This document shows, one piece after another, positions 6,229 through 8,800 of a stretch of 8,800 nucleotides of DNA; the first letter of the stretch is position 1; every line of letters starts with the position of its first letter. Below the pieces are notes generated by a model. The model saw only the letters and a program-made list of their open reading frames with translations, was not told the DNA's origin and did not search any database. A program made the position numbers and the translations under genes. The stretch is from Mageeibacillus sp. UBA5770. Lineage in GTDB: Bacteria > Bacillota_A > Clostridia > Saccharofermentanales > Saccharofermentanaceae. Location of the stretch: NCBI GenBank assembly GCA_002418705.1, contig DIEQ01000127.1:731-9530 (forward strand), written 5' to 3'.

Positions 6229-6996
6229 ATGGAGACATATCCAACTTATATAACAAGGTACAGACACACAGCCGGGTTATTGGGAATTTTCGGCGGAATG
6301 TTCGGCTTGCATAATTTTTATCTCGGAAACAGGGACAGGGCCATGACACAGGTCCTGATTACGTTTTTAGGCAGCTTATGTTTTGGAATTGGACCTGTCG
6401 TTACTTTTATCTGGGGATTAATTGAAGGCGTTCAAATTCTCGCCGGTACAACAACGACAGACGGACAGGGCAACCAGATTCAGAATCCGGATTACGCAGC
6501 TCAGAAAAGTAAATCAAAGAGTCTCGCCGGTATTCTCGGAATGTACCTGGGCGTTTTTGGTGTTCATAACTTCTATCTGGGAAATACGGGCAAAGCGGTT
6601 GCCCAGCTGCTTCTAGGAACTGTCGGATGTATAGTCGGTATCGGCCCGATTATATCTCAGATCTGGGGCGTCATTGAGGGCGTCCAAATACTTTCCGGAA
6701 CCATTACCGTGGACGGACTCGGTAATCCAATCACGGATCCCGCTAATGATGGAACAAAAAGCAAGTCCAAAACGGCAGCAGGCATTCTCGGAATCATTTT
6801 CGGTACTTTTGGCATTCATAACTTCTACTTGGGAAACACAAGCAAGGCAGTTGCTCAATTACTCTTGGGTACTGTTGGCAGCTGTCTTCTTGTCGGCCCG
6901 ATCATTTCTTATATTTGGGGACTCATCGAAGGAATTCAAATCATTTCAGGGGAAATTGCTGTGGACGCAGACAATCATTCTCTGATAGCAGATTAA
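6229..6996 (+). CDS. Membrane protein with three tandem TM2 domains
   Basis: 255 residues made of three copies of an ~80-residue unit (about 13-88, 97-172 and 181-255). Each unit begins with AG(I/L)LG, has a G-(L/V/I)-HNFYLGN motif, then a second hydrophobic segment ending IWG(L/V)IEG-(V/I)-QI and a polar tail such as DGxGNxI. This is the TM2 domain (two membrane helices joined by a short turn), so about six helices in all. KSKSKS and KSKSKT precede units 2 and 3 as basic linkers. Bacterial TM2 proteins usually carry one copy; their function is largely unknown. GGAGGG stands eight bases before the ATG. It probably shares a transcript with the upstream ATPase. After its stop there is only a weak CATGT/ACATG inverted repeat without a T run, so read-through toward the aspartase gene is possible. 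Confidence 0.9.
   Translation: METYPTYITRYRHTAGLLGIFGGMFGLHNFYLGNRDRAMTQVLITFLGSLCFGIGPVVTFIWGLIEGVQILAGTTTTDGQGNQIQNPDYAAQKSKSKSLAGILGMYLGVFGVHNFYLGNTGKAVAQLLLGTVGCIVGIGPIISQIWGVIEGVQILSGTITVDGLGNPITDPANDGTKSKSKTAAGILGIIFGTFGIHNFYLGNTSKAVAQLLLGTVGSCLLVGPIISYIWGLIEGIQIISGEIAVDADNHSLIAD
6256..6990 (+). repeat. Three protein-level tandem repeats (TM2 units) inside the membrane protein gene
   Basis: Unit spans are roughly 6256-6492, 6505-6744 and 6757-6990. Units 2 and 3 are nearly identical as protein over GNT-xKAVAQLLLGTVG but use many different synonymous codons for it, so the duplication looks old and kept by selection on the protein. Unit 1 is more diverged. Confidence 0.75.
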
Positions 6997-7075
6997 CCCA
7001 TGTCACTTCGAAATGTGTAAAATACATGTATAGAGATTAGAAAAGGCAAAGGAAAAAACAACGAGGGAAAACACC

Positions 7076-8608
7076 ATGGACGCACAGCTTATCAGGACTG
7101 AACGCACAGAAACGGATAACATCGGAACAATTTCACTTCCCGCAGACTGCCTGTATGGCATACAGACGGCGCGGGCCATTGTGAATTTCCCGGTAAGTCA
7201 CCGTCCGGTTCGCCGCGAATTCATTCACGCCATGGTGCAGATTAAGAAGGCGGCCGCGCAGGCACATCAGGACCTCTCCCTCCTCCCTCCGGAAAAAGCT
7301 TCTTCCATCATTGACGCCTGTAATGTTCTTCTTAACTCCATTCTTGCTGAAAAGGACAATCCCAACGCCATTTTCGAAAAACAACCGGACACTGTGCCTG
7401 CTCTGCCCGTTATGCCCGCTGAATACGGCGGTCTTACGTATTCGGAAATTTTCCCGACTGATGCCCTGCAGGGCGGTGCCGGCACCTCGACGCATATGAA
7501 TGTGAACGAGGTACTCGCAAACATCGGACTTCTGTTAATGGGCCGCAGCTGCGGTGAATATGAATACCTTCACCCGCTTGATGATGTAAATCTCTCCCAG
7601 TCAACCAACGATGTGTATCCAACGAGCCTTCGCATCGCTTCCATATACCTGGTCCGCCAGCTGAGCGATTCACTGTCCAAGCTTCAGGAAGCCCTGCAGC
7701 AGAAAGAGAAGTCCTTTTCAGATATTATTAAGCTCGGACGTACGCAGCTGATGGATGCCCTCCCCATTACTCTCGGTGAAGAATTCGGAGCTTTCGCACA
7801 GGCGATTGCACGCGACCGCTGGCGCATTTACAAAGTGGAAGAGCGCCTCCGGCAGACGAATCTCGGCGGCACAGCTGTCGGAACCGGAACGAACGCGACC
7901 CGTAAATACGCCTACCTCGTCACGGATAAGCTGCAGGCTATCACAGGTCTCGGACTCGCCCGTGCTGAATACCCGATGGACCTTACCCAGAACTGTGATG
8001 TTTTTGTCGAAGTGTCCGGCCTTCTTAAGTCCTGTGCCGTTAATCTCATGAAAATAAGCAGCGATCTTCGCCTTATGAACTCCGGTCCGCGCGGCGGCCT
8101 CGGAGAAATACATCTTGAGGACCGTCAGGCCGGCTCAACGATCATGGCCGGCAAAGTCAACCCCGTTATCGCCGAAATGGCCGGCCAGACAGCCATGCAG
8201 GTTATCGCCAACGACACAGCCATTACTCTTGCAGCGATGAGCGGGCAATTCGAACTCAATGCTTTCCTGCCTATTGTGGCCGACAAGCTGCTTGAATCCC
8301 TGTATATCTTAGATAACGCTGTCCGGCTTTTCCGGGTATATGCCGTGGAAACTCTTGTGCCTGATGTGCAGAAATGTTCCGAGCACGTCATGCTGTCGAC
8401 CGTTCTTTCCACCGTGCTCATCCCGGACATCGGTTATGAAAAAGCAGCACGGATCAGCAAAGATGCCATTACGAGCGGACGAACGCTCTTCGATGTAGCC
8501 AAAGAACAATCCGGCCTTTCTGAAGCCCGGCTGCACGAGCTTTTAGACCTTCACAGCGGGCGTACCTACATGACAGAAAATACACACAAGGAGAATCCAG
8601 CAACATGA
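7076..8608 (+). CDS. aspA: Aspartate ammonia-lyase-like enzyme (fumarase/aspartase superfamily), linked to hydF
   Basis: 510 residues against about 470 for ordinary aspartases. The expected reaction is L-aspartate to fumarate plus ammonia in the cytoplasm, as a tetramer. Seen: [11 protein letters not shown] (132-142), QSTND (175-179), [17 protein letters not shown] (221-237), [10 protein letters not shown] (264-273) and the catalytic loop [11 protein letters not shown] (353-363) with S354, K360 and N362. Q224 after GRT, where fumarases have histidine, favours aspartase. Odd points: the loop is GST..AGK where GSS..PxK is usual, H140 stands where asparagine is usual, and about 31 extra residues (roughly 91-122) precede the QGGAG motif. 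GAGGG lies eight bases before the ATG. The stop overlaps the hydF start as ATGA, implying coupled translation. Another lyase substrate is possible. Confidence 0.85.
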   Translation: MDAQLIRTERTETDNIGTISLPADCLYGIQTARAIVNFPVSHRPVRREFIHAMVQIKKAAAQAHQDLSLLPPEKASSIIDACNVLLNSILAEKDNPNAIFEKQPDTVPALPVMPAEYGGLTYSEIFPTDALQGGAGTSTHMNVNEVLANIGLLLMGRSCGEYEYLHPLDDVNLSQSTNDVYPTSLRIASIYLVRQLSDSLSKLQEALQQKEKSFSDIIKLGRTQLMDALPITLGEEFGAFAQAIARDRWRIYKVEERLRQTNLGGTAVGTGTNATRKYAYLVTDKLQAITGLGLARAEYPMDLTQNCDVFVEVSGLLKSCAVNLMKISSDLRLMNSGPRGGLGEIHLEDRQAGSTIMAGKVNPVIAEMAGQTAMQVIANDTAITLAAMSGQFELNAFLPIVADKLLESLYILDNAVRLFRVYAVETLVPDVQKCSEHVMLSTVLSTVLIPDIGYEKAARISKDAITSGRTLFDVAKEQSGLSEARLHELLDLHSGRTYMTENTHKENPAT

Positions 8609-8800
8609 GTTTACAAGACACTCCACGCGGGGAACGCGTACACATCGCCCTTTTCGGACGCCGCAATGCCGGCAAATCAAGCCTGATCAATGCTCTGACA
8701 GGGCAGCAGATCTCCATCGTATCCGACGTCGCCGGCACCACAACCGACCCGGTATTCAAGGCAATGGAATTACTGCCGATCGGGCCGGTCGTTATGATCG
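8605..8800 (+). CDS. hydF: [FeFe]-hydrogenase H-cluster maturation GTPase HydF (N-terminal part; runs off the window)
   Basis: 65 codons are visible. The GTPase domain starts with [20 protein letters not shown] (11-30): P-loop G18-xxxx-GKS, followed by [19 protein letters not shown] (31-49), the switch I/G2 region typical of HydF, and then [11 protein letters not shown] leading to the expected DTAG motif beyond the edge. HydF is the scaffold on which HydE and HydG products are assembled into the 2Fe subcluster, which it then passes to the hydrogenase; its C-terminal FeS domain is outside the window. AAGGAG (8588-8593) lies 11 bases before the ATG, inside the upstream gene, and the ATG overlaps that gene's stop. 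hydE and hydG are not in view and may lie further downstream. Confidence 0.95.
   Translation, partial: MSLQDTPRGERVHIALFGRRNAGKSSLINALTGQQISIVSDVAGTTTDPVFKAMELLPIGPVVMI

Noticed and set aside
6999..7028. CATGT/ACATG inverted repeat with an inner CAC/GTG as a terminator after the TM2 gene
   Set aside because: The stem is short, the loop long, and no T run follows in either direction. I also could not find a convincing -35/-10 pair for the aspartase gene here.
7133..7495. 120-codon minus-strand open frame
   Set aside because: Antisense shadow of the aspartase-like gene, whose motifs are unambiguous.
8469..8759. 96-codon minus-strand open frame across the aspA-hydF junction
   Set aside because: Antisense to two well-supported coupled genes; no initiation signals.

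Overview
The window looks like chromosomal DNA of an obligately anaerobic Bacillota, most likely a Clostridia/Lachnospiraceae-type gut bacterium. This is inferred from the gene set: a HydF [FeFe]-hydrogenase maturase, a PadR/DUF1700 (HAAS) pair, a YhfC-family membrane protease, a CrtI-like FAD oxidoreductase and a radical SAM/SPASM remnant. Strong AGGAGG-type ribosome binding sites and sigma-A-like promoters with 16-17 bp spacers support it. The genus cannot be fixed from the sequence alone. No tRNA, rRNA, CRISPR array or insertion sequence was seen. No gap between genes exceeds about 215 bp.

Layout, left to right. (1) 1-815, minus strand: the N-terminal 236 codons of an FAD-dependent phytoene-desaturase-like oxidoreductase, with a near-consensus promoter and a 24-bp imperfect palindrome placed like a repressor operator. 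(2) 836-2416, minus strand: a three-gene operon of PadR regulator, DUF1700/HAAS membrane protein (ATGA overlap) and a small acidic membrane-anchored protein, ended by a strong intrinsic terminator. (3) 2465-3447, plus strand: a divergently transcribed YhfC-family intramembrane protease with its own promoter and terminator. The region between it and padR holds two inverted repeats. (4) 3485-3964, minus strand: a dCMP deaminase. (5) 4064-4674, minus strand: a radical SAM/SPASM enzyme that has lost its middle and is out of frame, so a pseudogene. (6) 4776-6996, plus strand: an AAA ATPase with a DUF4143 / PD-(D/E)XK-like C-terminus, followed 37 bp later by a membrane protein of three tandem TM2 domains. 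They probably form a two-gene unit behind a good promoter that has a 12-bp direct repeat upstream. (7) 7076-8800, plus strand: an aspartate ammonia-lyase-like enzyme overlapping (ATGA) the start of hydF.

How the genes may work together. PadR and HAAS proteins usually form an envelope-stress-like regulatory module, and the divergent protease may belong to the same regulon. The aspartase-like protein is translationally coupled to HydF, so it may support H-cluster assembly, for example by releasing ammonia. It carries a roughly 31-residue insertion and an altered catalytic-loop signature, so its substrate is open. The least explained part is the ATPase plus triple-TM2 pair. The radical SAM remnant beside it suggests gene turnover at this place.
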